From Streptomyces sp. NBC_00670 (GTDB lineage: Bacteria; Actinomycetota; Actinomycetes; Streptomycetales; Streptomycetaceae), in the NCBI RefSeq assembly GCF_036226765.1, contig NZ_CP109017.1:1627501-1691500 (forward strand): DNA of 64,000 nt, in the 5' to 3' direction. Every line of letters starts with the position of its first letter. Position 1 is the stretch's first letter. The position numbers and the translations under genes are program-made. Below the pieces are notes generated by a model. That model had not been told where the DNA came from. It made no database searches and saw only the letters and a list, made by a program, of their open reading frames with translations. Shown here piece after piece: positions 37,252 through 46,852 of this stretch.

Positions 37252-39054
37252 ATGGAGTTGCGCATCGAGGACTACGCCCTCATCGGTGACGAACAGACCG
37301 CCGCGCTGGTCAGCAGAGCCGGTTCGATCGACTGGCTCTGCCTGCCCCGCTTCGATTCCGGGGCCTGCTTCGCCGCCCTCCTGGGCGACAAGCACAACGG
37401 CCACTGGCGCCTCGCGCCCAAGGGGGCCGACACCTGCGCACGACGGTCCTACCGCCCCGACTCCCTGATCCTGGACACCGAGTGGGACACCCCCGAGGGA
37501 TCGGTCCGCGTCACCGACCTGATGCCGCAGCGCGACCGCGCCCCCGACGTCGTCCGCATCGTCGAGGGGCTGTCCGGCGCCGTCACCATGCGCGGCGCGC
37601 TCCGGCTGCGCTTCGACTACGGCTCCATCGTCCCCTGGATGCGCCGCACCGACGGCCACCGCGTGGCGGTCGCCGGGCCCGACGCGGTCTGGCTGCGCAG
37701 CGAGCCGCACGTGCGCACCTGGGGCGAGGACTTCTGCACGCACTCGGAGTTCACCGTGCGCGAGGGCGAGAAGGTCGCCTTCGTCCTCACCTGGCACCCC
37801 TCGCACGAGCCGCGCCCCCCGCTCGTCGACCCGTACACCGCCCTGCGCACCAGCCTGGCGGACTGGCAGGCCTGGGCGGCCAGATGCCGCTACGACGGGC
37901 CGCACCGGGACGCCGTCGTACGCTCCCTCATCACGCTCAAGGCGCTCACCTACCGGCCGACCGGCGGCATCGTCGCCGCGCCGACCACCTCACTGCCCGA
38001 ACAGCTCGGCGGGGTCCGCAACTGGGACTACCGCTACTCCTGGCTGCGCGACTCCACGCTCACCCTGAACGCGCTGCTCGGCGCCGGCTATCTGGACGAG
38101 GCCGAGGCGTGGCGGGACTGGCTGCTGCGCGCGGTCGCCGGCGACCCCGCCGACCTGCAGATCATGTACGGCCTCTCGGGCGAGCGGCGGCTGCGCGAGG
38201 TGGAGCTGCCCTGGCTCTCCGGCTACGCCGGCTCCTCCCCCGTACGGATCGGCAACGACGCGGTGACCCAGCTCCAGCTGGACGTGTACGGCGAGGTCAT
38301 CGACTCCCTCTCGCTCGGGCTCAGCTCCGGGCTGCCCGCCAAGCCGCACATGTGGCAGGTGCAGCGGGCCCTGATGGACTTCCTGCGCACCGCCTGGAAA
38401 CAGCCCGACGAGGGGCTGTGGGAGGTGCGCGGCGGCCGCCGGCACTTCGTCTACTCCAAGGTGATGGCGTGGGTGGCCGCCGACCGCGCGGTGCGCGCGC
38501 TCGAACAGAACCCTGAACTCGACGGCGACCTCGACGGCTGGCGGGCGATGCGGGACGAGGTGCACCGGGAGGTGTGCGAACGGGGGTACGACCCGAAGCG
38601 GAACACGTTCACCCAGTTCTACGGCTCGCAGGAGCTGGACGCCTCGCTGCTGCTCATCCCCCGGGTCGGCTTCCTGCCGCCGGAGGACCCCCGGGTGGTC
38701 GGCACGGTCGACGCGGTCCGTGCGGAGCTCGGCCACGAGGGCTTCGTACGCCGCTACAGCACGGCCGGCCCGAACGTCGACGGGCTGCCCGGCGACGAGG
38801 GCACGTTCCTGGTCTGCTCCTTCTGGCTCGCGGAGGCGCTGCACCTGACGGGCCGCGCGCAGGAGGCCAGGGAACTGTTCGAACGGATCGTCGCCCTCGC
38901 CAACGACGTCGGGCTGCTCGCCGAGGAGTACGACCCGGTCGACGGCCGCCAGCTCGGCAACTTTCCGCAGGCGTTCAGTCATCTGGGCCTGGTCAACACG
39001 GCGCTGTGTCTGTACGGCGGCAAGGGGGCCAGCCCCGCGTTCCCGCAGCAGTGA
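37252..39054 (+). CDS. Glycoside hydrolase family 15 protein (glucoamylase/trehalase-like)
   Basis: A 600-residue protein from ATG 37252. The N-terminal beta-sandwich starts RIEDYALIGDEQTAALVSRAGSIDWLCLPRFDSGACFAALLG. The (alpha/alpha)6 barrel contains NWDYRYSWLRDSTLTLNALLGAGY, QPDEGLWEVRGGRRHFVYSKVMAWVA (catalytic glutamate region) and FLVCSFWLAEALHLTGR (second acid). No signal peptide is present, so it is cytoplasmic. Actinobacterial members include trehalases and glucoamylase-like enzymes, so trehalose or maltodextrin is likely. It is followed 15 bases later by an SDR gene. Confidence 0.92.
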   Translation: MELRIEDYALIGDEQTAALVSRAGSIDWLCLPRFDSGACFAALLGDKHNGHWRLAPKGADTCARRSYRPDSLILDTEWDTPEGSVRVTDLMPQRDRAPDVVRIVEGLSGAVTMRGALRLRFDYGSIVPWMRRTDGHRVAVAGPDAVWLRSEPHVRTWGEDFCTHSEFTVREGEKVAFVLTWHPSHEPRPPLVDPYTALRTSLADWQAWAARCRYDGPHRDAVVRSLITLKALTYRPTGGIVAAPTTSLPEQLGGVRNWDYRYSWLRDSTLTLNALLGAGYLDEAEAWRDWLLRAVAGDPADLQIMYGLSGERRLREVELPWLSGYAGSSPVRIGNDAVTQLQLDVYGEVIDSLSLGLSSGLPAKPHMWQVQRALMDFLRTAWKQPDEGLWEVRGGRRHFVYSKVMAWVAADRAVRALEQNPELDGDLDGWRAMRDEVHREVCERGYDPKRNTFTQFYGSQELDASLLLIPRVGFLPPEDPRVVGTVDAVRAELGHEGFVRRYSTAGPNVDGLPGDEGTFLVCSFWLAEALHLTGRAQEARELFERIVALANDVGLLAEEYDPVDGRQLGNFPQAFSHLGLVNTALCLYGGKGASPAFPQQ

Positions 39055-39069
39055 GGGCAGGATGGACGT

Positions 39070-39825
39070 ATGGATCTTGGACTGAAGGACCGTGTGTACG
39101 TGGTCACCGGGGCGACCCGGGGGCTGGGCAACGCCGCCGCTCGGGAGCTGGTGGCCGACGGGGCCAAGGTGGTGCTCACCGGGCGGGACGACAACGGCGT
39201 GGCCGAGGCCGCGGCGGAGCTCGGGCCGAACGCGGTGGGGGTGGCCGCGGACAATGCCGACCCGGAGGCGCCGGCCCGGCTGATCGCCGCCGCGCGGGAG
39301 CACTTCGGCGGCTTCCACGGGGTGCTGGTGAGTGTGGGCGGGCCGGCGCCGGGGTTCGTCGCCGACAACACGGACGAGCAGTGGGGGGCCGCGTTCGAGT
39401 CCGTGTTCCTGGGGGCGGTGCGGATGGCGCGGGCGGCCGCGGCGGAGCTGGCGGAGGGCGGGGTGATCGGGTTCGTGCTGTCGGGGTCGGTGTACGAGCC
39501 GGTACCGGGGCTGACGATCTCGAACGGGTTGCGGCCGGGGCTCGCGGGGTTCGCGAAGTCGTTGGCGGACGAGTTGGGTCCGCGGGGGATTCGGGTGGTG
39601 GGGTTGCTGCCGGTGCGGATCGATACGGACCGGGTGCGGGAGCTGGACGCGTTGTCCGCGGATCCGGAGGCGACGCGGCGGGCGCAGGAGTCGCGGATTC
39701 CGCTCAGGCGGTACGGGTTGCCCGAGGAGTTCGGGCGGGTGGCGGCGTTCGTGCTGTCGCCGGGGGCGTCGTATCTGACGGGCGTGATGCTGCCGGTGGA
39801 CGGGGGCGCGCTGCGGGGGTTCTGA
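39070..39825 (+). CDS. SDR-family protein with altered catalytic motif
   Basis: A 251-residue protein with the SDR fold: VVTGATRGLGNAAA (residues 11-24), VSVGGPAPG in place of NNAG, and the C-terminal PVDGGALRGF. The serine S138 is present, but the expected YxxxK at 151-155 reads SNGLR, so Tyr is replaced by Ser and Lys by Arg. Classical oxidoreductase chemistry is therefore doubtful. It may use another residue, or act as a binding protein or regulator. The start is ATG 39070, 15 bases after the GH15 stop, so the two may be co-transcribed. Confidence 0.88.
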   Translation: MDLGLKDRVYVVTGATRGLGNAAARELVADGAKVVLTGRDDNGVAEAAAELGPNAVGVAADNADPEAPARLIAAAREHFGGFHGVLVSVGGPAPGFVADNTDEQWGAAFESVFLGAVRMARAAAAELAEGGVIGFVLSGSVYEPVPGLTISNGLRPGLAGFAKSLADELGPRGIRVVGLLPVRIDTDRVRELDALSADPEATRRAQESRIPLRRYGLPEEFGRVAAFVLSPGASYLTGVMLPVDGGALRGF

Positions 39826-39836
39826 GGGATTTCCTC

Positions 39837-39920
39837 GCGCCCCTGAAAGGGGCGCGGGGAACTGCGCGAGCGACCACGAACACCCGCAGTCGCCCGACAA
39901 CACGCACCCCCGAGCTACTG
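39837..39920. repeat. Dispersed palindromic repeat between convergent genes (inverted A module)
   Basis: The A core occurs in reverse orientation at 39848-39868 (AGGGGCGCGGGGAACTGCGC), preceded by GCGCCCCT so that an 8-base stem with a 3-base loop forms at 39837-39855. It is followed by AGCGACCACGAACACCCGCA, the inverted spacer module also seen at 60588. The element separates the SDR and the converging crotonase gene and probably serves as terminator for both. Confidence 0.8.
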
Positions 39921-39930
39921 GGCGCCCCGC

Positions 39931-40734
39931 TCAGTCCGACAGGCCGGCCAGGTCGCGGAGGCGGCGGGCCTGTGCGGCCCGTTCCGCCGCGCGCTGCGCG
40001 TCGTACGTGCGGTCGGCCGCCCCCCGCAGGAGCGCCTTCGTCTCGACGACGGCGTCCCTCGGGGCCGCGAGCAGCGCGTCCGCGAGATCCCGCACCGCGT
40101 CGTCGAGCTGCGCGCCGGGCACCGCGACATTGGCCAGGCCGGTGCTCACCGCCTCCTCCGCGTGGACGAAGCGGCCCGTCGCGCAGATCTCCAGGGCGCG
40201 GGCGTACCCGACCAGGCCGACGAGCGGGTACGTACCCGCGAGGTCCGGCACCAGACCGAGGCTGGTCTCACGCATGGCGAACTGCACGTCGTCCGCGACG
40301 ACCCGCAGGTCACAGGCGAGCGCCAGCTGGAATCCGGCGCCGATGGCATGCCCCTGCACGGCGGCGATCGACACCAGGTCGTTCCGCCGCCACCAGGTGA
40401 ACGCCTCCTGGTACGCGGCGATCGTGGCGTCCAGCTCGGCGTCGTCGCTGCGCGCGAGCCCGATGAACGAGGGCTCGCCGGGGATTCCGTCGGGCGTGAG
40501 CATCTGCCGGTCGAGCCCCGCCGAGAAGGACTGGCCCTCGCCGCGCAGCACGACCACCCGCACCGAACCCGGCAGCAGCCGGCCGACCTCGATCAGCGCG
40601 CGCCACAGAGCGGGGCCCTGGGGGTTGCGCTTGGCGGGGTTGGTCAGCGTCACCGTGGCGATCGCGTCGTCCACGGTGAGGCGTACGCCGTCCTTGTCGA
40701 ATACCGGTTCGAGGTCCAGTCCGAGCGAAGCCAT
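39931..40734 (-). CDS. Enoyl-CoA hydratase/isomerase (crotonase) family protein
   Basis: A 267-residue protein from ATG 40734, seven bases after GGAGGCG. The oxyanion-hole motifs are QSFSAGLD and GHAIGAGFQLALACDLRVVA. The two catalytic-type glutamates are present in FAMRETSLGLVPDLAGT and RALEICATG. This suggests a functional hydratase. The pathway (fatty acid or branched-chain acid degradation) cannot be read from the context. A longer frame to 40818 lacks a ribosome site. The gbn gene lies 141 bases upstream on the same strand. Confidence 0.92.
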   Translation of the reverse strand: MASLGLDLEPVFDKDGVRLTVDDAIATVTLTNPAKRNPQGPALWRALIEVGRLLPGSVRVVVLRGEGQSFSAGLDRQMLTPDGIPGEPSFIGLARSDDAELDATIAAYQEAFTWWRRNDLVSIAAVQGHAIGAGFQLALACDLRVVADDVQFAMRETSLGLVPDLAGTYPLVGLVGYARALEICATGRFVHAEEAVSTGLANVAVPGAQLDDAVRDLADALLAAPRDAVVETKALLRGAADRTYDAQRAAERAAQARRLRDLAGLSD

Positions 40735-40875
40735 GGGGCGCCTCCGAGGGGTGCGGTCGTCGGGGACGCCGTGCACCGGCATCCCAAGTGACTGCACAGT
40801 AACCACCCGGTCGGTCACCCGACCGTCCGGGTGGTCACCATCGGAGATCCGATGGCCGCCCAGGGCTCGAGGGCC

Positions 40876-41097
40876 TCAGGCGGAGGTGGACTTCTTTCCC
40901 CGGGTCGCTCCGCCGCGTCCACGCAGCGTGACGCCCGACTCGCTGAGCATCCGGTGCACGAAGCCATACGAGCGGCCGGTCTCCTCGGCCAGCGCCCGGA
41001 TGCTCGCACCGGAGTCGTACTTCTTCTTCAGGTCTGCCGCGAGCTTGTCGCGCGCGGCGCCGGTCACCCGGCTGCCCTTCTTCAGAGTCTCGGCCAC
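40876..41097 (-). CDS. gbn: Gbn-type nucleoid-associated small DNA-binding protein
   Basis: A 73-residue basic protein from GTG 41097, behind AGGAGG. It reads VAETLKKGSRVTGAARDKLA, then a helix-turn-helix (YDSGASIRALAEETGRSYGFVHRMLSESGVTL) and a basic tail (GRGGATRGKKS). Size, helix-turn-helix and neighbours (crotonase downstream, ABC-F upstream) match, from memory, S. coelicolor SCO1839, described as Gbn, a GATC-binding nucleoid-associated protein linked to development. Several GATC sites lie in the 336-base region upstream. The longer frame to 41217 is unlikely because the ribosome site favours 41097. Confidence 0.85.
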   Translation of the reverse strand: MAETLKKGSRVTGAARDKLAADLKKKYDSGASIRALAEETGRSYGFVHRMLSESGVTLRGRGGATRGKKSTSA

Positions 41098-41433
41098 CCG
41101 TGCCTCCTCATGGGAAGTGCGCTCTGGTCCTCTCATGATCACCCCTCCGGGGCGGGTTGGCCACCCATTCGGCAAGGTCGATGAGAGACGGTTTTGACGA
41201 CAGGAGCGGGTCCCCACAAGCGGAGGGATGTATTCCGATCGGTGGCGTTCCGTACGTCCGAACGAGTGCTTCCGCGAAGCAGCAGGTCACGGACGCGCGA
41301 CGGCCGGGCCCCCGCGGAAGGGGGACCCGGCCGGAAGAGCGGCGTGCGACGCACCGCGGTACGAGGAGATCTCACACAGATGGTGGATCACCGATGGGCC
41401 GAATGATCCATGAGCAATGGATCATCACCTCGC
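41098..41433. other. 336-base region upstream of gbn, with GATC sites and an AT-rich hairpin
   Basis: No gene is seen on either strand. GATC occurs at about 41135, 41236, 41385, 41405 and 41420. A perfect 9-base inverted repeat, ATGATCCAT and ATGGATCAT with a 5-base loop (41403-41425), lies 8 bases beyond the ABC-F stop codon. The region must carry the gbn promoter (minus strand) and the 3' end of the ABC-F transcript. Confidence 0.55.
41403..41425. repeat. AT-rich inverted repeat with paired GATC sites
   Basis: The arms ATGATCCAT and ATGGATCAT pair perfectly around GAGCA. Each arm contains one GATC. As a terminator for the ABC-F gene it lacks a T run; as a protein site it offers two GATC tetramers in mirror orientation close to gbn. 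Confidence 0.55.
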
Positions 41434-43032
<1,599 letters not shown>

Positions 43033-43046
43033 GGACAGACTCCAGT

Positions 43047-43087
43047 AGCGGGAGAGGGCGGGACGGGCGGCTGGGGGCGTTCCCGCT
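43047..43087 (-). promoter_or_regulatory. Dyad between leader frame and ABC-F start
   Basis: AGCGGGA and TCCCGCT arms (43081-43087 and 43047-43053) pair perfectly in the ABC-F leader, enclosing a GC-rich 27-base interior. The dyad starts 3 bases beyond the stop of the MAILLAH frame and ends 14 bases before the ABC-F start. It could form a terminator or mask the ribosome site. Confidence 0.45.
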
Positions 43088-43089
43088 GT

Positions 43090-43113
43090 CTAATGCGCGA
43101 GGAGAATGGCCAT
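43090..43113 (-). CDS. Candidate 7-residue leader peptide of the ABC-F gene
   Basis: ATG GCC ATT CTC CTC GCG CAT TAG on the minus strand encodes MAILLAH, 57 bases upstream of the ABC-F start. No ribosome site precedes it. TAGACT, a good Streptomyces -10 box, ends 7 bases before the ATG, so a leaderless transcript starting at or next to this ATG is plausible. Confidence 0.4.
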   Translation of the reverse strand: MAILLAH

Positions 43114-43333
43114 GGGCCAAGTCTAACGGGGGTGCGCAAGCGGTTTTGCCCCACGTACGGGGCCGCCGTGCGCTTCCTGCCGCGTCCCGTACGTGCCGCT
43201 CGCGTACTCCTCCCGGGTAGGGCCGTGCCGGTTCCGGCCGCGTTGTCAGTGGGGGGTGCCAGACTGTGAAGCAGGCCACATTCCGGTCATGGAGGGCGCG
43301 GGGTGCGGAGGCCGTGAAGGGAGCGTGATCGGC

Positions 43334-43747
43334 ATGGCAGGCACGGGCGGCGGACGTCCGAGCGTCTTCCCGACGCTGTTGTACGCGGACGCGTCGGCGG
43401 CGATCCGCCAGCTCACCGCGGCGTTCGGTTTCGCCGAACTCGCGGTGTACGAGGGCGAGGACGGCAAGGTGGTCCACGCCGAACTGGTCCAGGGCAATGG
43501 CGCGGTGATGCTCGGCTCCAAGGGCCGGGGCGGCCGGTTCGACGAGGCGATGAAGGGCGGGGGCCCGTCGGGGGTCTACGTGGTGGTGGACGACGTCGAC
43601 GCACACCACCGCAGAGCGGTGGAGCAGGGCGCGGAGATCCTGATGCCCCCGACGGACCAGGACTACGGCTCACGGGACTACATGGCCCGGGACGTGGAGG
43701 GCAACATCTGGAGCTTCGGCACGTACGCGCCGGAGACCGGTTCCTGA
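43334..43747 (+). CDS. VOC-superfamily (glyoxalase/bleomycin resistance-like) protein
   Basis: A 137-residue protein from ATG 43334, with a GGGAG site 12 bases upstream; a GTG three codons earlier is closer to that site but too close for good initiation. The VOC pattern is visible: FPTLLYADASAAIRQLTAAFGF, VYEGEDGKVVHAELVQGNGAVML, GVYVVVDDVDAHHRRAVEQGAEIL and a C-terminal YGSRDYMARDVEGNIWSFGTY. Metal ligands at H and E are plausible, but the reaction is unknown. The end of the gene runs into an 18-base tandem repeat. Confidence 0.88.
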   Translation: MAGTGGGRPSVFPTLLYADASAAIRQLTAAFGFAELAVYEGEDGKVVHAELVQGNGAVMLGSKGRGGRFDEAMKGGGPSGVYVVVDDVDAHHRRAVEQGAEILMPPTDQDYGSRDYMARDVEGNIWSFGTYAPETGS

Positions 43748-43806
43748 GCGCGGACCGGTTCCTGAGCGCGGACCGGTTCCTGTGCGGGACCGGTTCCTGA
43801 GCGGGG
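43741..43806. repeat. 18-base tandem repeat spanning the VOC stop codon
   Basis: TTCCTGAGCGCGGACCGG occurs twice in exact tandem (43741-43758, 43759-43776), followed by a 17-base variant (43777-43793) and a partial copy. The first copy contains the stop codon (TGA at 43745-43747). Confidence 0.85.
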
Positions 43807-43834
43807 TGGCCGGGCACGGGGCCCGCTCGTGGGG

Positions 43835-45292
43835 TCAGCCGCCGGTGTGGACCTGGAAGGCGGCTCTGCGGACGGCTCTGGCCAGCGCCGGGTCGGGGTG
43901 CGCGGCGGCGAGGGCGACGAGCACCTGCACCGTGCGCGGATGGCCGACGGCACGCACCTCGTCCAGGAGCGCGGGCACGGTGGGCTGCACGGCGGACTCC
44001 AGGTGGCGTACGAGGAGCGGCGCCTCCCCGTGGTCGGCGACGGCGGCGGCGGTGTCGACCCACAGCCAGGTGGCCTCCTCGCGGGTGAGCACCTCGTGGG
44101 CGTCCTCGGGGTCGACGCCCTCCTGCTCGGCGAGCCAGAGCAGGGCGTAGGGGCGCAGTCCGGCCTCCTCGGCGGCGGTGCGCACCTCGGGTTCGGCGGG
44201 GGCGCCGACGACGCGCAGCGCCTCGAAGGCCAGGCCGCGCAGCAGGGCGTCCTCGCCGCGGGCGGCCTCGAGGAGTTCGGTGACGGCGCCGCCGACGGGG
44301 CGGGCGGCGAGCCAGGCGCGGTACTCGGCGCGGGCGGCGTTGGGGCGGAGCTGGGCGCAGCCGCGGAGCATGTCCTCGGCGGCGACCTCGATGTTGCCGG
44401 CGGGGCTCTGCGCGGCCACGCAGATCTGCTCCAGTTTGACCCACACCGCCCAGTTGCCGAGCGGGGTGAGGGTGGCCTGGCCGTCGCCGTAGGTCAGCGC
44501 CCCCACAGAGGCGAGCGCCCGCAGCGCCCAGTCGAGGAGGGGAGCGAGGGTGCCGGCGTCGGCGGGTTCGGGTGGGGCGGGGGGAACGACGAGGGAGGGG
44601 GGTTCGACGGCCCGGAGGCCGCCGTTCGACGGGGCGAGGGGTTCGGGCGCGGGGCCGTAGGGGACCTCGCAGCGTTCGGTGCGCAGCTCGGTGACGCGCT
44701 GGCGCAGCAGGTCCAGGAGCTGCTCCACGGGCACGGGGCCGGCGGAGAGCTGAAGGAAGGAGAGGAGCTGGGGCATCGCGGAGACGACCTCGGCGACGTC
44801 GGCGTGCTCCCGGTCCGAGGGCTCCGGGGAGGCGAGCGACCAGGCGTCGAACAGGGCGACCCAGCCGCGCAGGACGGCGCTGTCGTCACGGTCCCAGGCG
44901 CGCAGCCGCCAGCCGGAGCGGGCGCTGTTGCCGTGCACCTCGACGAGGCCGGCGAGCCGGGCGGTGTCCCAGTCGGCGCGCACCTGAGCGACGGTCAGCC
45001 GCAGTTCGTCCGCGGCGTGTTCGGCGGTCCGGTCGGAGAGGGTGCCTCCGCCGTCGGAGCCCGCGCCGTCACGGCCGGGGCGCAGTGCGGTGTCGGCCCA
45101 CCGGGCGATCGTGGCGGCCCCGGCCAGCCGGGCGCGGGCCATGCGGGCCAGTTCCGCCGGTGGCGGGGTGCCCTCCGGCGGCCGGGGCGCGGGGCGGCGC
45201 GTGCGGTGCTGGTTCACCGCCCGGGGAGCGGCGGCCAGGGGCCGCGGACGGACGAGTCGGAGCCTGGAGTCGCGCGGGGTACGGGACGTCAC
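43835..45292 (-). CDS. Large conserved protein of unknown function (helical repeat-like)
   Basis: A 485-residue protein; GTG 45292 (VTSRTPRDSRLRLVRPRPLA) is chosen with GGAAG nine bases upstream, but the frame is open to 45580 through repeat DNA, so the start is uncertain. The first 40 residues are basic. The middle contains DELRLTVAQVRADWDTARLAGLVEVHGNSARSGWRLRAWDRDD and EVVSAMPQLLSFLQLSAGPVPVEQLLDLLRQRV. The C-terminal 150 residues are regular Ala/Leu/Glu helices (LLEAARGEDALLRGLAFEALRVVG, PALLDEVRAVGHPRTVQVLVALAAAHPDPALARAVRRAAFQ), like HEAT repeats. I recognise no function. It begins next to a composite repeat. Confidence 0.75.
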   Translation of the reverse strand: MTSRTPRDSRLRLVRPRPLAAAPRAVNQHRTRRPAPRPPEGTPPPAELARMARARLAGAATIARWADTALRPGRDGAGSDGGGTLSDRTAEHAADELRLTVAQVRADWDTARLAGLVEVHGNSARSGWRLRAWDRDDSAVLRGWVALFDAWSLASPEPSDREHADVAEVVSAMPQLLSFLQLSAGPVPVEQLLDLLRQRVTELRTERCEVPYGPAPEPLAPSNGGLRAVEPPSLVVPPAPPEPADAGTLAPLLDWALRALASVGALTYGDGQATLTPLGNWAVWVKLEQICVAAQSPAGNIEVAAEDMLRGCAQLRPNAARAEYRAWLAARPVGGAVTELLEAARGEDALLRGLAFEALRVVGAPAEPEVRTAAEEAGLRPYALLWLAEQEGVDPEDAHEVLTREEATWLWVDTAAAVADHGEAPLLVRHLESAVQPTVPALLDEVRAVGHPRTVQVLVALAAAHPDPALARAVRRAAFQVHTGG

Positions 45293-45477
45293 AGGTGCAG
45301 TCTTCCGGTTGACGGTCCGAAAACCCAAACGGAATGCCGATGCCCGGCCTTCGCGGCCCGGGGAGGCCAGCGCGACAACCGCTCCCCGGGCCGCGAACCG
45401 GAACGGGACCGCACCCCGCACGGGACGCGGGCCCCTGTGCCGATCCGCGGCCGCCGCCGCGCGGACGCGACCAACGC

Positions 45478-45632
45478 AGGGGCGCGGGGAACCGCGCGAC
45501 AAGCCACGGCGCACCCGCGCCCGCCCGGGAACGCCGCCCACCCCAGTTCCCAGGCGCCCTCTCCCACTCCCGGGGTCCACGGGGCAGCGCCCCTTGAGGA
45601 CGGGAAGGGCAGGGGCGGCGGGGGCGAGGAAA
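45478..45632 (-). repeat. Composite dispersed repeat, minus orientation (A, spacer, B)
   Basis: Read on the minus strand, a B module (45569-45632: TTTCCTCGCCCCCGCCGCCC, then CAAGGGGCGCTGCCCC) is followed by a spacer containing GTGGGAGAGGGCGCCTGG and CGGGCGGGCGCGGGTGC, and an A core variant at 45478-45498. The spacer closely matches that at 50490-50566. The element fills most of the 349 bases between two genes. Confidence 0.8.
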
Positions 45633-45641
45633 CCCTCAAGC

Positions 45642-46784
45642 TCACACCAGCGGCGTCAAGAAGCGCCCCAGCGCCTCCTCGTACCCCTCGGGGTCCGCGT
45701 TCCACATCGCCCCGTGCACCCCCTCCCGCACCTCGTGCAACACCACCAGCCCCTCCTTCGCCTCCGCCAACCGCCGCGACGCCCCCCACGGCGCGACCGC
45801 GTCGCCCGGCCCGTGGAAGAGCAGCGTCGGCTTCGTGAGCCGCCCCGGGTCCACCACCCGTCGCAACCGCTCCGCATCCCACCGCGCCTTCCCCTGCGCC
45901 GCCCGCACCGCCAACGGCAGCAGCACCCGCGGCGTGTGCCGCGCCGCCGCCAGTGCCCGCACCGTCGCCTCCCGGTCGAGCACGGGCGAGTCGAGCACCA
46001 GCCCCACGACACGGTCCCGCAGTTCGGAACGGACCGCGGCGATCAGCGCCATGGTCGCGCCGGTCGACCAGCCGTGCAGCACCACCTGCCGGGCACCGTG
46101 GCGCACGGCGTACTGGATCGCCGCGTCCACGTCCCGCCACTCGGTGTCCCCGAGGTGGTGGAGACCGTCCGGCGAACGGGGCGCGCCGGCGTCGCCCCGG
46201 TGGGAGAGGGCGAGCACGGTGAGGTGGTTGCGGTTGTAGAACCGCATCAGGTTCATCGGGTGCTCGCGGGTCGCACCGAGCCCGTGCACGGCGATCACCC
46301 ACATGTCGCGCACGCCCGGCACGAACCACGCCGGCAGCGGGCCGAGTTCGCCGGGCACGTCCACGTCGGTGTGGTCGAGGCCGAGGGCGGTGCCCGGGTC
46401 GCCGATGTGGAGGTTGGGGGTGAGCCGGACCCTGTCGCCGGTCTCCAGGGTGCCGTGGGTGACGCGTTCGAGCCGCCGGACGACCGTGTCGGCGGAGTGC
46501 GGGGTTCCGGTGAGGACCTGGCCGACGACCGCGTGGGAGCCGTGGCCGGTGAGGCCGTAGGTGCCGGGGCGGCGGGAGGCGAGGGCGCGGGTCAGGGTGA
46601 TGCGGCCGGCGGCCGTGGCGTGGACGGTGAGGCGGGATTCGGTGGGGAGGGGGCGGCCGGGGGGTGCTTTGAGGGCGGCGTCGGCGGCGAGGCGGCCGGC
46701 GGCCAGGCCGGTGGCGCCGGCGAGGCCGGCGGTGAGGGCCAGGGCTGTGGTGAGGGTGGTGGGGGTCGGCCTGACAGTGCGCAC
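45642..46784 (-). CDS. Alpha/beta hydrolase, membrane-anchored or secreted
   Basis: A 380-residue protein from ATG 46784. The N-terminus looks like a signal or anchor (RPTPTTLTTALALTAGLAGATGLAAGRLAAD). The hydrolase core shows MWVIAVHGLG (oxyanion region, about residue 162), the nucleophile elbow G-W-S240-T-G (VVLHGWSTGATMALIAA), an acid in the TLLFHGPGDAVAPW segment and a terminal His in REGVHGAMWN. Substrate unknown; serine esterase or lipase activity is likely. The stop codon lies 10 bases from the 45478-45632 repeat, and the start faces the 46853 repeat. Confidence 0.88.
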   Translation of the reverse strand: MRTVRPTPTTLTTALALTAGLAGATGLAAGRLAADAALKAPPGRPLPTESRLTVHATAAGRITLTRALASRRPGTYGLTGHGSHAVVGQVLTGTPHSADTVVRRLERVTHGTLETGDRVRLTPNLHIGDPGTALGLDHTDVDVPGELGPLPAWFVPGVRDMWVIAVHGLGATREHPMNLMRFYNRNHLTVLALSHRGDAGAPRSPDGLHHLGDTEWRDVDAAIQYAVRHGARQVVLHGWSTGATMALIAAVRSELRDRVVGLVLDSPVLDREATVRALAAARHTPRVLLPLAVRAAQGKARWDAERLRRVVDPGRLTKPTLLFHGPGDAVAPWGASRRLAEAKEGLVVLHEVREGVHGAMWNADPEGYEEALGRFLTPLV

Positions 46785-46852
46785 CGGTCCAGTGTCGTGG
46801 GTGCGGGGGGCTTCGGCCAGCGGGCCCCCTTTTTGGTGGGGTGCTGTGGTTT

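Noticed and set aside
45293..45580. N-terminal extension of the unknown protein at 43835-45292 through repeat DNA
   Set aside because: The extra residues are Arg/Pro/Gly-rich and derive partly from the A module; a GTG with a ribosome site at 45292 is a better start.
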